Shown: positions 33,946-44,741 of the stretch, piece by piece | How positions within the stretch are numbered: position 1 is the first letter of the stretch | How the letters are laid out: the number at the start of each line of letters is the position of its first letter | DNA from: Apostichopus japonicus | Lineage: Eukaryota; Echinodermata; Holothuroidea; Aspidochirotida; Stichopodidae | Direction of reading: 5' to 3' | NCBI RefSeq assembly: GCF_037975245.1 | Contig: NC_092577.1 | Span: 22,472,398-22,532,397 of the forward strand | Length of the DNA: 60,000 nt | Position numbers and translations under genes: made by a program | The notes under the pieces: generated by a model | Database searches by the model: none | Told to the model about the DNA's origin: nothing | Seen by the model: the letters and a program-made list of their open reading frames with translations, nothing else

Positions 33946-35121
33946 CTACGCCGACGTCGATTCTGTAAGCTTCAAGCGCGCTCTAGACGACATATCGTCG
34001 TCAGAGTCGTCACTTGAGGCCGACCTTTTCAGTGAGGGTTCCCCCATCTCGTCGTACCAGCTCGTCCCAGTGGCACGTTTCGGCTCGACGATCACCGAGC
34101 CTCCGGAGTCGCTGTCAGACATAGCCTCCGGGGACCCGACGACCGAGTCGTCGTCAGACAGAGTCTCCGGATCTGGCGATACCGGCGGCGGACTGGGGAC
34201 GGAACTGGACGGGTTGATGGGGGAAGCTGGTGGAGACCCCGTGTCCGCTTCGCTGTGTGGTGGAGACGGTGCGGGCACGGGGTTGATGGGGGAAGCTGGT
34301 GGAGACTTTCTCGGTGCAGGCACGGGGTTGGGGTCTGCAACTACGGGGGAGGGTGAAGGAGGTGCGGAGAGTGAATCCTCACCCGTTTCCCCCTCCTTGC
34401 GTGGAGCTTCCTCCGGGGCAGTAGGTGCGCCAGAACTTGGCGCCTTTGCTTGACCCCCACTCTTTGTCATAAAGACATAAGAGGAGGGACAAGCGCGAAA
34501 GACATGTCCCTCCTTCCCACAGAGTGAGCACACAACTTCGCTTGGGCAAGCAGAGGTATCATGCCCAAGACGAAGGCAGCGCCCACACTTTTTATTTGGG
34601 CAGCCCTTGGCTTCGTGCCCGGTCTCCCCACACCTGAAGCAGGTACGGGGCTGACCGGGGTATCGCACGTGAGCTTTATGCCCGGCAATAAAAAGGAAGG
34701 AGGGAATGTCCTGCTTGAGGTCGATCCGAACCTGTCGGTGCCCGTTGAACACCCCAGGGGCCTGTGCGTAGGAGCACATTTTAACAGCCTTGACAGCCCC
34801 AAACCGACCTAAAACAGTTGCGACAAGTTCTTGACGCACCTCTAATCCTACGTGGATGACAGTTACCCATACGGAACGTTCGTATGGAGTAACTGTCAAA
34901 CCTTCAACCCCACTCAGCAACGTGACACCCTTCTGCCGGGTCACGTCACTGGTAAAACGTAGATCATACGTATTACGACCCTGGAGAGCTTGTAAAGCAT
35001 CAACCTCTCCAGGCACAACAACACCCTTACTCTTTAAAATACTAAAAACTTGCACCGGTGGAACCGCTTGTTCACCGGTGAAGGTCAACTTAACAATTTT
35101 CGAATCACGGCGCGATGCCAT
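33946..35121 (-). CDS. Tx1-like LINE ORF1, RNA-binding protein with three CCHC knuckles
   Basis: ATG 35121 starts the conserved-looking MASRRDSK; the frame is open to the TAG at 33946-33948, about 391 residues. The first half (about residues 60-150) looks like an RRM-type fold. Three zinc knuckles follow at residues about 155-210: CFRCGETGHEAKGC, CGRCLRLGHDTSAC and CSLCGKEGHVFRAC. The rest is a Pro/Ser/Ala/Glu-rich tail with repeated SPPASPINP blocks and an acidic SDDSDDD end. It would coat the element RNA. ORF2 begins 20 bp past the stop. The frame is complete, in contrast to ORF2. A piece of the knuckle region recurs at 53413-53565. Confidence 0.88.
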   Translation of the reverse strand: MASRRDSKIVKLTFTGEQAVPPVQVFSILKSKGVVVPGEVDALQALQGRNTYDLRFTSDVTRQKGVTLLSGVEGLTVTPYERSVWVTVIHVGLEVRQELVATVLGRFGAVKAVKMCSYAQAPGVFNGHRQVRIDLKQDIPSFLFIAGHKAHVRYPGQPRTCFRCGETGHEAKGCPNKKCGRCLRLGHDTSACPSEVVCSLCGKEGHVFRACPSSYVFMTKSGGQAKAPSSGAPTAPEEAPRKEGETGEDSLSAPPSPSPVVADPNPVPAPRKSPPASPINPVPAPSPPHSEADTGSPPASPINPSSSVPSPPPVSPDPETLSDDDSVVGSPEAMSDSDSGGSVIVEPKRATGTSWYDEMGEPSLKRSASSDDSDDDMSSRARLKLTESTSA

Positions 35122-35335
35122 GATACCGAAGGTGGCTAGGCCACAGAGGAATAACAAAAACAAACTATAAAGACAGGTTTAAACTTAAAACGATATACGA
35201 TAACTATATACGACAAACGCACACACCCGCCTGGCGGGAAGTATAGCACAGTACAGTAAGGTAAGATAGTAGCTGTATCAGATGGAGAGCGAGAGCGAAA
35301 ACACGTCTGCACTCCACGAAAGCCAACTGCCAACT

Positions 35336-35364
35336 GTATGTATGTATGTATGTATGTATGTATA
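35336..35364. repeat. (TATG)n microsatellite between SINE and LINE
   Basis: About seven TATG units; it is the SINE tail on one side and the border of the LINE 5' end on the other. Confidence 0.9.
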
Positions 35365-35521
35365 TGTGATCTTCCCGCAAGCAGGAACTCGCGAAAGAAG
35401 CCATGGAGGCTTATAGACTCGCAAGCTGACCGAAGCCAATCTCTCGGCACACATCCATTTAACGTCCATGTCGGGAAGTTGTTATTGAACAACACCCTTG
35501 CCACACGACACACCTTGCTGT

Positions 35522-35593
35522 CGGCGGGGAATCGAACCGGGGATCTCATGACTGGGAGACGCCGGCGTTAACCACTAGGCTATACACTCCGCC
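35522..35593 (-). promoter_or_regulatory. Internal Pol III promoter (tRNA-like head of SINE)
   Basis: 72 bp with the 5' GGCGG able to pair with 3' CCGCC, A box at 35572-35582 and B box at 35528-35538. It would drive RNA polymerase III transcription of the SINE. Not called a tRNA gene: there is no 3' end or terminator where one should be, and the sequence runs on into the SINE body. Confidence 0.75.
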
Positions 35594-35672
35594 TTATATA
35601 TAACCACTAGGCTATACACTCCGCCTTATATATAACCACTAGGTTATATAACCTAGGCTATACACTGATTAT
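35571..35672. repeat. Tandem repeat, unit about 33 bp, of the SINE 5' end
   Basis: AACCACTAGGCTATACACTC, CGCC and TTATATAT occur head to tail at about 35570 and 35602, with a partial third copy from 35634 and a final GGCTATACACT at 35657. The unit includes the A box region of the SINE, so the SINE 5' end has been multiplied. Confidence 0.8.
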
Positions 35673-36065
35673 TCTGTATTGATGGTACGACGAGTGGGAA
35701 TTGTGTAATGGGAAAGTGCCCCTCTGATGTTGTGCTGCCCACACCCTCCCACTTTTTGGAAGCCTCCTGCCCCCCCCCCGACCCCAGGCTACGCCAACTT
35801 GGAATTTACATACATCAAAATTCCTCCCTGTGCTAAATCCCAGGCTAGGCTGGTCCTTGCACGGTTGCACCATTCCCTCGTGTATGGTTGGCTGCCCGAA
35901 CCTCCAACGGAGGTTATTGCCAAAAGGTAGGCCTACAGTGCCTATGCGACCAGACGGCCACAAATTTCCGACGCCCATATTCCCAAAAAGCGAAATTTTC
36001 GCACTAAACTATTGTGCTAAATCGATATATTGTTGCTGTATTATTATTCTTGCTAAGTTCGAGAG
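35673..36065. other. Unassigned spacer
   Basis: No gene. A C-run at 35770-35780 within CCTCCTGCCCCCC followed by CCAGGCTACGCC looks like another worn hAT-type end. Confidence 0.35.
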
Positions 36066-36073
36066 TGAGACAA

Positions 36074-36274
36074 CAGGGGCGTAGCCACTGGGGGGGGGGG
36101 GCTGGGCCCCCAAATGATCACATGCCCCCCCCAAATCGCTTGCCTTAAGCATTAATAGCCTAGCATATGGAGCCTGGAACCTCCAGGCCCCCGAGATGAT
36201 TGCCAGTCCCCCTCACCCCCCAAAAAAAATCCAGCACCCCCCTCCGGAAAAAATCTATCCTGGCTACGCCCCTG
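36074..36274. mobile_element. hAT-type MITE, 201 bp
   Basis: Begins CAGGGGCGTAGCCACTGG and ends, on the other strand, CAGGGGCGTAGCCAGGATAG. Flanks are TGAGACAA (36066-36073) and CCAGACAA (36275-36282), six of eight bases equal in register, as expected for an aged 8-bp hAT duplication. Interior is G and C runs. Confidence 0.8.
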
Positions 36275-36282
36275 CCAGACAA

Positions 36283-37439
36283 TCAGAATTGTGTTCCAAG
36301 TTCCCACAGTACAGAAGAGTGTGTAGTAATTTCATAACATTAGGCCACACACTGTAGCAATGGTACCGCAGTAATGGTATTGTTAGGGAAACATAGGCTA
36401 TCATGTGTGGATAGCCTAGGCTTGGATTGAGTCTGTCGTGCGATCGTACCACACTCGTTTTCTCACATTTTTGAAACTAATAATTTCATATACACACTGT
36501 GCGTGCTTCTGTAGCATGTATTGCTTTCGTCATATACTCACGTCTATAGTTGCGTGACCAAGACCAAGCGAGTCGTTTCCCTCTCTGCTAGCTTCGTGCT
36601 TACTGGATCCAGACTGCCGCGAACGTACGTTAAAAGTGCATCGTGCTCAGTGCTTCCACACTCAAAATTTGTTTTTCCCGAAATGGAATCCAAAATTTCC
36701 CGAATCGGCTCGGTATTTCTTGAAATTTCCAAAGTGCCGTACGGCTCACCCTACCCAACACCTACATTTTTGTATACAAATAATTTCCACACTTCGAGAC
36801 TCCATATGATTTTTTTTCATCACGCATGGGGCCCTTTCCCTCGAACGCGGTAAAAAAGTAAGGATTTTCAAAAAGGGGGGGGCCCCCTGGATCCGCCCCT
36901 GCTTTAACAAAACATGTGGAAGCCATACCTGTCAATATTAGCATACTTATACAAAGATGACAGACATTCTCATCAGACTATCTACTGCCGTTCATGGAGG
37001 GGTTTGGGAGGAATACCTCTCAGCCCTCGGCGATCTACTACCATACACCGTGGCAGCAAGACACTTCAACTATTCCTATAAAAAAAAAAATCTGACGATA
37101 TAGCGTAGTAATCGTCTCTCAGTGTAAATGTGCGTGTATGTGTGACGGTATTATCGTCACGCATCCGGTACATGCCTGGGCTTGGCACTTGTGTTCCTAA
37201 CATGACGTCATAGCTGTCTTCTTTTGAAATCACGTTGTTCAGTTCTGTTTACAGATGCGAATATTAAAACGTTCATTTCTAATTAGTCCTTGAGGTTTTG
37301 AAGGTGATAAGAATAGTTTTTAACATAGATTCACAGGAAGTTACTCTCGAGTAGTTGGATTTTTCATGTCATGGCCTCTTTAAGATATTCAGACTACTTC
37401 TCATATATGCTGGGCCTGCCCAAAAACTAATGTAGTTCG
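36283..37439. other. Unassigned region with one hAT-like end
   Basis: No gene. Near 36870-36901 a G-run followed by CCCCCTGGATCCGCCCCTG looks like a right-hand hAT terminus without a recognised partner. An A-run lies at 37080-37090. Confidence 0.35.
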
Positions 37440-39263
37440 AAAATGTAAAAAATGACACTATGGAAAGCTGATTGATGAAAGAAGCATAGAGTCTGGTGAA
37501 GATGAAATTGGTACTAAGTTAGCTAATCGAATTCCCAATGTAGATGCCTCTGTCTCCAGTTTCCTGAGTAGTCCTGGTCGTCATTGAATCTATGTTTCTC
37601 CAACCAACTGCTACGAAGTAAGCAGTTTAATACGTGAACTAAAAGAAGGTTCCTCTACAGGAACGGACGGTATCTCTATTAAAATACTTCAAGCTGCCTG
37701 TGTTAATTTAGTACTACCACTTCCGCTATAGTCCCCATTAGAATGAAAGAAGCTAGAGTTACCCCCAGTCTTTAAGGCCGTATATAATTCTGTCCCCACC
37801 AACTACCGTTCTATATCCATATTATCAGCTAACTCAAAGGTCCTACAGTGTATGCCGGGTTAATAACTTTTCTGATTGAGAATAGTATACTCTCTTCTAT
37901 CCAGTTTGGCTTTCGCAAAGACATTTCCATCTTCATGGCAGTGAGCAACATTGTGAGGTATATCACACATGGTTTTAATGATAAAGACATAAGTATTGGT
38001 ATATTTTTAGACCCATCCAAAGCATTTAACACTGTGGATGACACAATTTTGCTAAGTGTACTGAAGCATTTTCGTTTGCGTTTAATTGGTTTGACACTCA
38101 TCACCTCGGTTATTTATTGTTTACATAAATGATTTGTGTAACTGAAAATCTGTACTCTCTTGTTCCTCATTTGCAGACGACACTAGTATCCTTTATACAC
38201 ATTATGACCTCATATCCGGGACACTTATAGTAAATTTTAAGCTAAACATGGTTTCATTATGGTTGAAAAGCAAGAAATTAAGTATTTCTTAAACCAATTG
38301 CATGACTTTTCATCCTTTGCAGCGTAAACTTGGCATTGTTGAGTTATTCGGTGATTGTTATAAAAATTTATGTTATTTGTTCTACAATTTCAAGAGTAAC
38401 TGGTATTGTTTAAAATCAACTATTTCGTCCCACTAATATCATTAAAACCTTGTATGATTCATTTATTCATTCGCAACTATCCTATTGTAATATTATATAT
38501 GGAAACACTCTTCTTTCTTGAATAGTTGAAATATTTTGACCAATTTCTGATTTTCGTGCAGCAACCAAATCCCATTTCTTCACTCAAAGGATTCTTTATA
38601 TTTTGGATATTTACAATATACAGGTGGCTGTTTTTATTTTAGAGTATATAAAGTGGATGTTAACGCTTCAGTTAGCAGTTAAAGTTATAACAAACAAATT
38701 CCATTCTTATACCACAAGGTCATCTCCTGATTTTTGCACAAATCTTTCTTCCAATGATATTGCCCATAGAATGATTAATAAACAGCCGCGTTAAACTTTG
38801 GAATATACTAGATAACAACAAAATCATTATTGAATGTTAGTTGTTAATTACCTTTGAGTTTTCTTTGGTCTTTTCCTGTATTGTTGTATTGTGCTTATCT
38901 GTACTGTTTAACTTGTTTTACGGGGACTGCTGGTACAAGGCTCATGCTTTTTCAGTCCTCCTCCACCACCTTGTTTTATCTTGACTTTCTCCTACTCCTT
39001 CGTTCATTGTTGTGGAAATATACTCAAACGTCTTAATTTGGGCCAAGATAGGTTCGTCTTTCGCTATATTGCAAAAAGCCGCAATCTTCTCTTGAGTCCT
39101 TTTATTTATTTCATTGGTTATGCATTGTGGAAACATACACCTACTATACTCCAATATATTTATTCGTGTAATATATGTCAATGAATACACAGAATACACT
39201 TTTTTTTATGTACATTTTGACTTGGACCTTGGAAGAATAAAGTGATCTTTCAACAACAACAAA
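37440..39263 (+). mobile_element. CR1/Jockey-like LINE, 3' part of ORF2 and tail, heavily decayed
   Basis: Plus strand. Short readable RT blocks occur in changing frames: STGTDGISIKILQ (about 37650), TNYRSISIL (about 37800), DPSKAFNTVDDTILL (about 38010) and SFADDTSIL (about 38168). The region at 38600-38790 has the usual end of such ORFs. The 3' end is marked by AATAAAGTGATCTTTCAACAACAAC, shown here as a change into CAA units at 39244-39256. Many stops; no intact frame longer than about 90 residues. Confidence 0.6.
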
Positions 39264-39739
39264 ATTAGCCTACAATGTCCTCTTATAATGTCTACTGCCA
39301 CATCACGTTGACTATACCGGTTCTCGTCCGATCACCGACGTGAAGCAACGCAGAGCGCAGTTAGAACTTCGATGGGTACAGTAGGCTTTTCTTTAATATT
39401 TGTATACACTGTCTTGTCAGAACAAGCGGCCTTTTGGTTTAGAGTTTCGCTTGTTTCCTAATCGGAATCGAACTTAGCCCAATTCGATAAAACTTTAAGG
39501 GATAGCCATCAGACCCAACATTCAATACTATGTGGAAGGCGAAAAATGAACGGAGTTTTTCGTCAATCTCGAAAAGTATGGACACAAAGAAAATAATGAG
39601 GTATTTGCTAACCGATCAAGGCACTCCTATTACCAGACCTCTACAGAGATGAAGGTAAAGAGGATAAATGAAAAGAAGGATTAAAATGACCAAAAAGCTT
39701 TGACCGGAAAATGCCGACATATTGGAAGACAAGCCTCTC

Positions 39740-40480
39740 TCTCTTCATGAACTAAGTATGCGCTCCTTGAAATGGGTATTAACAAAAGTCCAGGACTTGA
39801 TGGAGTAACAGTTCTGTTTTTGTAGATGTTTTGATATGATTTTAAGTACATTTTCCAACGCTGTCACAAATTGTCGGAATTATGCAATTCTATGAAGTCT
39901 GCTGTCATAACCTTAATCCCCCAAAAAGGGACATCAACAACTGGATACCAATTGGCCTTTTAAATACCGATTATAATATTTTGAGCAAAGCACTAGGCAA
40001 AGAGAATCTTTGTAAAGTAATTACTAACCGAGTTTCAGACGATCAGACATGTTGCAGTCCCAAAAAAAGACATTAGCGAAAACGTGCTAACTATGCAAAA
40101 TGTAATTATCGAAATGGTGTGGCACTTAAGATCGATCAGCATAAAGCTGTCGAGCGTGTTAAACACACTAACCTTTTCAATGTGTTTGATAAAATGGGTT
40201 TGAGTTAATTTCTATCCTGGATTCACATACTTGATAATATAATATTAAGAGTTGCATCAAACACAATAGCCATATTTCAATTCCATTTCCTATTCAGAGG
40301 GGTGTAGGACAAAGTTGTCCTATTTCTGCCATGTTGTATGTTTTAAGTGCCGAGCCTTTCCACGATGCAATTTACAATTGCCCTCTATGGTGTGGAGTTT
40401 TGTAGAACCGACACCAAAATGTTCCTACATTCTGACGACACTACCTCTTTTGTTAGTAGTATTACCAGTATCTATTCTAT
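39740..40480 (+). mobile_element. L1-group LINE RT fragment, decayed
   Basis: Plus strand blocks in shifting frames: MGINKSPGLDGVTV (about 39770), ITLIPQKG (about 39908), LNTDYNILSKAL (about 39963) and GQSCPISAMLYVL (about 40310). These are RT fingers and palm of an L1-type ORF2. Many stops and indels. Confidence 0.6.
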
Positions 40481-40489
40481 TTCAAATAT

Positions 40490-41900
40490 AATTAATTTGA
40501 TTTGATTTATTTATATGATTTTCCACAGATACTAAATATATACATGTCGAGCCAATTCAGGCTTAACAAGGTAAAGGACTCCCAAGAAAGAAAGAAAAAA
40601 TACATATATACATAAATGTAAATATAATTAATGTCTTACCAAGGAATAATTAATTACATACAATATAAACGATGTATCAATACTGAGAAATGACTTCTTT
40701 TTTGGCGTTTTTCTCCATGTCCTCATAGCAGGATTCTTTAAACTTAACGTAGCGAATGTTGTATTACATATGTCGTGGTGTGCTTGACTGGCACTTCTAG
40801 TGCGGTGACTATGTATGGCGCTGTTAATAGTAAAGAAGTCATGAAAGGCTGCAGGGAGTAAGCCATTACAAGCATTGTAAAAAACATCTGGCTTCATGCA
40901 GCCTAATATCGCTAAATTTTAATAAGTTGAGCAATTTGAAAAGTGAGCTGGTGTGTTCACGATATTCAGAATGAGTTATATGACGAATGACTTTCTTTTG
41001 TAGGATTTCAAGAGGGTGAAGATAAACATTATGGGTGCCAGACCAGACTATAGAGCAATATGAAAAATTGGGGAACACTAATGTTTGGTAAAGCATTCTA
41101 AGAATATTCTGAGGAGAGTAGTGTTTGAACTTAGAAATGATACCAACATTTTTCGCCACAGTGTTTGCAATATTTGATATATGTTCACACCAAGTAAGTT
41201 TACTATCAATATATACTGCGAGAAAATTAATACTGTGTACATGGTTGATAGGCTTACCAGCCGTTAAAATGTCTTTTTTCCAAGAAAAAGATTGACTTTT
41301 ATTGCAAACAATGTAGCTGGTTTTTATCAAGATTAAGTTGTTAGTTGCAAACCAGTCGTAAAATTTATTCAACCCCATTGGATTTCGAAAAAATATACTA
41401 GTGTAATATGCAAATAAAATAGTTTTTGCAATATTAGGGATATGGCAGGTGTCATTCATATATATATTGAAAAGAACTGGTCCTAATATTGAACCTTGAG
41501 GAACACCACAGCGGATTTCAGCATAGTCAGACATGGTGTTCTTATACTAAGCTCAGTTCAGTGACCAGGGCGGAATCCATTTTGTTCCTTGCAAAGTATG
41601 TCATTAGCATCGAGAAAATTTATTATTCTGTTGGGCATGAGACGTTCGATCATTTTGGAAAAGCATGATAGAATAGAGATTGGTCGGTAGTTCTCTTAGA
41701 TATTGGAGTCCCCTTTCTTAAAAATGGGTAAGATCTTAGTAAACTTCAGCTTGTCTGGGAATACCCCAGTGGTGAACGATATGTTACAGATATGAGTAAG
41801 AGGGGTGACAATGAAAGGTAATACCTGCTTAACAATATCTGGCCTGAAATCATCATACCCAGCTGCTTTCTTTGGCTTTAAGCAATGATTCGCTACACGT
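40490..41900 (-). mobile_element. CR1/Jockey-like LINE, RT and C-terminal part
   Basis: Minus strand. Upstream piece 41880-41550 has ILPIFKKGD, NYRPISILS and NGFRPGH followed by a TGA. The frame from 41534 to 40866 has CGVPQGSILGPVLFNIYMND and then FAYYTSIF, where a YADD-type box is expected, so both catalytic Asp residues are lost. A final frame to 40628 gives the C-terminal end with the usual THxTR-like block. The 3' end is an AT-rich tail with AAATAAATC units near 40500. Inactive. Confidence 0.72.
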
Positions 41901-41949
41901 CAAAGTTCCTCCTCCCTGACAGGGTAGGTGAAAATAGAGTTTCGCGTAC

Positions 41950-42062
41950 TATTATTACGTACTATATATTACGTACTATATTCATACTATATATACATAT
42001 ATATACATATACATATATATATATATATATATTACGTACTGTATATTACGTACTATATTTAC
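41950..42062. repeat. AT-rich microsatellite cluster
   Basis: Interspersed (TATACA)n, (TA)n and TTACGTACTATA units. TTACGTACTATA-like 11-mers recur at about 41953, 41965, 42031 and 42043. Confidence 0.8.
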
Positions 42063-42162
42063 GCGTACTATACATGGGGTTGTTTCATTTTGCAGTATGA
42101 TTGATTTTGGTGGCAAGTGAGGGTACAAGGTTAATGAACAAATCGTTCAAGCCGTTTGCAAT

Positions 42163-43847
42163 TTTTTTTTTTTTTTTTACCACGCTTGCTATCTTTATTG
42201 GTAACATTCTTGTGCCAATTCGAACATATTTGAATACAATAAGGTCAAAAACCTTTCACAAGTAATGATATGTACATACAAAAACCAAGATGAATCGATA
42301 TTAACTGAACAGTATAGTGCAATTACTAAATGAGTCTTTTAACTGCTCGTAAGAAATGAAAGCTTTGCGCCTCTTTGCTTGAGTTCTTTCTCAAGTTTAA
42401 TAGCAAATTTTAACTGATACAAAAAAATCTCTACATCTCATTTCCGTGCTGGAATTTTTCTTACTAAAGATGAAGTACTTGAGATGAAAAATTAAGAAAT
42501 TATATGGGTGATTTACAGAATAATGAAACCCAAAGCAAATGTCATTCTTCGAAAGTATAAATTGTCTGCCAAAAATAGCTTGCTCCACATCTAAAATAAA
42601 GTTCGATATAATAGGGCAGTCCCAAAACAGATGTAACAGGGTCTCGTCATAGCGGCCACAAAAGTGACATCGTGGGTTATCGATTTGCCCTATTTTATGA
42701 CGGTAGTGGTTTGCTCCAATAATGCGATGGAGGAAGCGAAATTGAAAATATTGCATCTTGGAATCTCTGACAGAGCGAAACGGGGCTTGAAAAATGTTCT
42801 CCCATTGGGTGGCTGTGATATTAAAATAAAGATTCCATTTGGCTACAGCCGCAGGAGGAGTGCTAACACGAGTAATAAGGCTATTATAAATATGCTTAGA
42901 GACAGAGGGAATAAATTGGGGATATTCACTAGAGCTATTAACAGTATCCTTATAAACCTTCATCACTCCAACCTTCCATGCTCTAGGGATAGACGAAATA
43001 ATTCCATAGTAAACAGTAAATGGGCAATAATCTAATCTATACTTCTCTTTGAAACGCAGTATTGACAATGGACGATTGTCATTGTCAAACACATGTTTCA
43101 CCTGCAAAATACCTTTTTGGAACATTGAGTTGTAAAAAACCATGTTATTGTTAATTTTAATAAACGAATTGTTCCAAATTATCTGTTCACCATAGTTGGA
43201 ATTAGGCGTAATAAAAGAGTGCAATGACCATGCATGGCAGACATCATAAATAAATGCATTACTAACATGAATGTCGTTTATTTTATAATTACAGTTAAAC
43301 AATAGGGATTTGCCGTACTTTTTCAAATGAAATCGAAAAACAGTTTCCAGTAGTTATCGCTACTGTTGTTGTATCTGTTCACCCAGGTACACTTAAGACT
43401 ATGAATAAAATACTTAGTATGTGTGACATTTAGTCCACCTGAACTGATAGTACCAATCATAGAGGAACGGCGAATTTTTTCGGGTTTCCCACTCCAAATG
43501 AAACGAAAAATAATGGCATCTAGTTCTGTTATAAACTCGTGTGGGGGATTTGGAAGAATTTGAAAGAGATAAACCAACTGTGAAAGCCCGAGGGCTTTAA
43601 CAATGGTAACTTTTCCAATTGGAGTAAGGTCCCTCTGCGACCAGACACCCAGTAAACGTTTGAGCCTCGAAAGCTTAGGAGGAAAATTCAAACTGAAAAG
43701 ATCTGATCTGTTATTTGTAAAAGAGACGCCTAATAAAGCAACAGGACCGTTAGACCAGTTCAACCCAAAGATGTTACGAAACCATGGATCCCTCTGTGTC
43801 TGTCTACCTAGTGGGAAAAGGGAAGATTTTTCCATTCCGTTTTTCAT
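42163..43847 (-). mobile_element. L1-group LINE, C-terminal half of ORF2 with poly(A) tail
   Basis: Minus strand. Two overlapping frames, 43847-43323 and 43326-42397, together cover the part of ORF2 after the RT palm. They include LSRLKRLLGVWSQRDLTPIGK and FIWSGKP, and end with a Cys/His block CHFCGRYDETLLHLFWDC near 42670-42620. A run of about 17 T at 42163-42179 on the plus strand is its poly(A) tail. One frame change at 43325. The 5' part (endonuclease and RT) is absent, as in 5'-truncated L1 copies. The ORF1 at 44742-45470 could have come from the same family, but other DNA lies between. Confidence 0.78.
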
Positions 43848-43999
43848 TTCCGTTTCTTGATCGTCGCTGGTTTCGTGATCGCCGTCTTTGAAAACAGATG
43901 GGTACGATGAATTCTTACGGTCTCTCTTAAGAACGTCATTGATTACGCCCAGGTATCATTGACATTATTGTTACTATTTTTGAATTTCTTATAAAAATA

Positions 44000-44690
44000 T
44001 AACCTTTTAGAAAATCTTATTACGTGGTTTAACTTGTCTCGGTAAGCAACATCAATTTCTTTATTGCTATTTGTAGGAGCTTTTGAGTAAAGTCTGTAGA
44101 GATGTCTTTTTCTTTAATAGATTTTAGAATACCCTTAGTATGTTTTCTTTTGCGCCTATTTCCTTTGGTCATTAATAGAATTGGAAAACACTTAAGTGGT
44201 AAAAAATGAGTTGTATGCTGAGCATCAACTTTAGTTAACACCTCATCCCATGATTCCTTCTCAATGTCATCGATAAATTCTGATATATTGTGTCTGTTAA
44301 ATTTCGTATATGAAAGGGTTGTTTTGTCTTGTTTGTCTTGTCAAGAACCTTTAGGAATATAGGCATATCATCCCTTAAATCAGTAATGAGTATGCCTGTA
44401 GTAAGAGAAGAATTAGCATGCGTTATAATGTTATCAATAACAGTAGCTGCATTACTACTAAAACGAGTAGGTTTTGTCATCTAAGGGTAAAAACCATACG
44501 AGTGCATGTTTACAAAATCAGTAGACTTACTAAAATTGGACAAGTTAATATTATAATCCCCTATAATATACGTAGTACTCTGGTGAAAATGTTCGTCTAG
44601 TGTTGTAATGTATGAATATATATCGTGTAAAATTTTTTGAGGCTGCGACTGTTGAGGTGGAATATGGATAATTTCCATTCAATTATTTAC
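44000..44690 (-). pseudogene. CR1/Jockey-like LINE endonuclease fragment
   Basis: Minus strand in three pieces that follow each other across stops. 44678-44481 has IIGDYNINLSNF, 44480-44235 has TKPTRFSSNAATVIDNIITH and TDLRDDMPIF, and 44241-44029 gives the linker after the endonuclease with TKGILKSIKEKD. The GDYNINL, ID-N and S/T-D-x-x-P blocks are those of AP-type endonucleases of the CR1/Jockey group. The expected SDH has become RDD. Fragment only. Confidence 0.7.
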
Positions 44691-44741
44691 CACAAGGTAA
44701 TTCTGTATCAATATCATAGTACTTACATAATACGTAAGTAA

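Larger units (their letters stand above)
30373..35335 (-). mobile_element. Tx1-like LINE (L1 group), near full length, about 5 kb
   Basis: Minus strand: 5' UTR (35335-35122), ORF1 with three zinc knuckles, ORF2 with AP-type endonuclease, reverse transcriptase and a C-terminal zinc-binding end, then a short 3' UTR ending at a (CATA)n tail. Two-ORF structure, CCHC ORF1 and the ORF2 endonuclease and RT blocks match the Tx1 clade. A small hairpin (CCCGTCATACGGG on the plus strand, 30385-30397) sits just inside the 3' end. A (TATG)n run also borders the 5' end (35336-35364), so the element sits between two stretches of the same microsatellite. Confidence 0.85.
35336..35593 (-). mobile_element. tRNA-derived SINE with (CATA)n tail
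   Basis: Minus strand from 35593. The head (35593-35522) is tRNA-like with an A box TAGCCTAGTGG (35572-35582) and a perfect B box GGTTCGATTCC (35528-35538). A body of about 150 bp follows, then a 3' hairpin TTCCTGCTTGCGGGAA, then ATCAC and a (CATA)n tail at 35364-35336. Head, body and simple-repeat tail are the standard parts of a SINE. The next base after the tail is the start of the Tx1-like LINE 5' UTR. Confidence 0.82.

Noticed and set aside
33917-34453. 178-codon plus-strand frame rich in Gly and Ser
   Set aside because: It is the opposite strand of the Pro/Ser-rich tail of LINE ORF1, where low-complexity GC-rich codons leave the complement open.
35522-35593. Functional tRNA gene
   Set aside because: A and B boxes are good, but the sequence continues into a SINE body with hairpin and simple-repeat tail and lacks a T-run terminator after the tRNA part.
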